From JBEKZQ01 sp049509675 (lineage in GTDB: Bacteria; Planctomycetota; Planctomycetia; Pirellulales; Thermoguttaceae): a stretch of DNA of 5,545 nt. Shown one piece after another: positions 4,521 through 5,545 of this stretch (its first letter is position 1; every line of letters begins with the position of its first letter). The position numbers and the translations under genes are program-made. The stretch is taken from contig JBEKZQ010000418.1 of assembly GCA_049509675.1 (NCBI GenBank), positions 1 to 5,545 of the forward strand, given 5' to 3'. The notes beneath the pieces are model-generated. The model had not been told where the DNA came from. It ran no database searches and saw nothing but the letters and a program-made list of their open reading frames with translations.

Positions 4521-5545
4521 GTGTTTGAGTCACTGCAAGAAAATCTGCGTTCGGCATTGAAGACCCTCCGCGGCCGCGGCAGGCTCAGCGAGTCGAATAT
4601 GCGCGACGGGCTGGCCTTGGTGCAGCGCGCCCTGCTCGAGGCGGACGTTAGCGTTTCCGTGGCCAAAGATTTTGTCGGCCGCGTGGCGGAACAGGCCGTC
4701 GGCGAAACGGTGCTCAAGTCGCTCGATCCCACCCAGCAACTCGTTGGCATCGTCCACAACGAACTGGTCCAGTTGATGGGGCCGGTGGACCATTCGCTGC
4801 ACCTGCGCCGCGAACTGACGGTGTTGATGCTGTGCGGCCTGCAGGGCTCGGGCAAGACGACCACGTGCGGCAAACTGGGGCAACTGCTGAAGCAACGGCA
4901 GAAAAAACCGATGCTCGTAGCCGCCGACTTGCAGCGCCCCGCCGCCATCCAGCAGTTGCAGATCATCGGCCAGCAGCTTGGCCTGCCGGTCTACGCCGAT
5001 CTTGCCGCAACGGATCCGGTGGCGCTGTGCCAGGCCGCCGTGAAAGAGGCCCGCGCTGCCGGCGCCGACGTGCTGATCCTCGACACGGCCGGCCGATTGC
5101 ACGTCGACGAAGAGTTGATGGCCCAGTTGACCCGCATCGACCAGCGCGTCGAGCCCGAACAGGTCTACCTGGTGGTCGATGCGATGACCGGCCAGGATGC
5201 GGTTCGCAGCGCCACGGCCTTCAACGAGGCCCTGGAACTCGACGGCGTCATTATGACCAAGCTCGACGGCGACGCCCGCGGCGGGGCCGCCCTGTCGGTC
5301 AAGGCGGTCACGGGCGTGCCGATCAAGTTCGTGGGCACCGGCGAGCATCTCGACGCGCTGGAGGAGTTCCATCCCGACCGCATGGCCGGCCGCATCCTCG
5401 GCATGGGCGACATCCTCACGCTGGTCGAGCAGGCGCAGCAAAAATTCGACCAGGAGGAGGTTGCCAAGCAGGAGGCCGAACTCCGCCGCGGCGAGTTCAC
5501 CCTGGAGAGTTTCAAGAAACTCCTCGGCCAGACGACCAAGCTCGG
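4521..5545 (+). CDS. ffh: signal recognition particle protein Ffh (SRP54), partial, 3' end outside window
   Basis: 341 residues are visible of the usual 440-500. Ffh is the SRP GTPase: it binds 4.5S/SRP RNA and signal sequences of emerging membrane proteins and docks with FtsY at the inner membrane. The N domain (about 1-95) precedes the G domain. G1 is G-L-Q-G-S-G-K-T-T at 106-114, D-L-Q-R-P-A-A at 136-142, G3 D-T-A-G-R at 188-192, V-D-A-M-T-G-Q-D-A at 219-227, G4 T-K-L-D-G-D-A-R-G-G at 246-255, and F-V-G-T-G-E at 270-275. The linker R-I-L-G-M-G-D is at 291-297, and F-T-L-E-S-F at 326-331 begins the M domain, most of which is cut off. The start is GTG at 4521: an in-frame TGA lies at 4509-4511 and the product begins M-F-E-S-L, typical of the family. 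No Shine-Dalgarno sequence is evident. All catalytic motifs are intact. Confidence 0.97.
   Translation, partial: MFESLQENLRSALKTLRGRGRLSESNMRDGLALVQRALLEADVSVSVAKDFVGRVAEQAVGETVLKSLDPTQQLVGIVHNELVQLMGPVDHSLHLRRELTVLMLCGLQGSGKTTTCGKLGQLLKQRQKKPMLVAADLQRPAAIQQLQIIGQQLGLPVYADLAATDPVALCQAAVKEARAAGADVLILDTAGRLHVDEELMAQLTRIDQRVEPEQVYLVVDAMTGQDAVRSATAFNEALELDGVIMTKLDGDARGGAALSVKAVTGVPIKFVGTGEHLDALEEFHPDRMAGRILGMGDILTLVEQAQQKFDQEEVAKQEAELRRGEFTLESFKKLLGQTTKL

Noticed and set aside
4530..5441. 303-residue minus-strand open frame
   Set aside because: Antisense to ffh, whose intact GTPase motifs decide the coding strand.

Overview
The window looks like chromosomal DNA from a high-GC bacterium, most likely a planctomycete (Pirellulales-like). 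This is an inference from low gene density, long repeat-filled intergenic stretches, a secreted DUF1573 protein with an S-C-G-C-T motif, and GTG starts. No rRNA or other taxonomic marker beyond ffh is present to confirm it.

Layout. (1) Positions 1-403, + strand: the 3' end of a RACo-like DUF4445 gene (ATP-dependent activator of corrinoid proteins). (2) Positions 404-2057: a 1.65-kb convergent intergenic region with no convincing gene. It is packed with several different repeat types: a foldback element with perfect 20-nt inverted ends (460-634), a 78-nt direct repeat with a 111-nt period (1374-1562), a 97-nt tandem repeat with strong hairpins plus a diverged inverted copy (1629-1925), short C-rich motifs with a 21-nt palindrome (1953-2007), and matching GA-rich/CT-rich inverted tracts around much of this (1595-2044). 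(3) Positions 2058-2753, - strand: a complete NarL/FixJ-type response regulator without a neighbouring histidine kinase. (4) Positions 3098-4087, - strand: a secreted DUF1573 protein. (5) Positions 4521-5545, + strand: the N-terminal three quarters of ffh (SRP54), with a GTG start and no clear ribosome binding site; it runs off the end of the window.

The genes do not form a pathway together. ffh is universal housekeeping, the response regulator and the DUF1573 protein are separately transcribed or loosely tandem minus-strand genes, and the RACo-like gene belongs to an upstream cluster outside the window. DUF1573 and ffh are divergent over a 433-nt gap that holds candidate promoters for both and a pair of mutually exclusive hairpins in front of ffh.

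I found no convincing undescribed enzymatic or defence system. The most interesting material is the repeat landscape at 460-2044. In particular, one repeat pair at 1374-1562 differs mainly at synonymous positions of a single reading frame.
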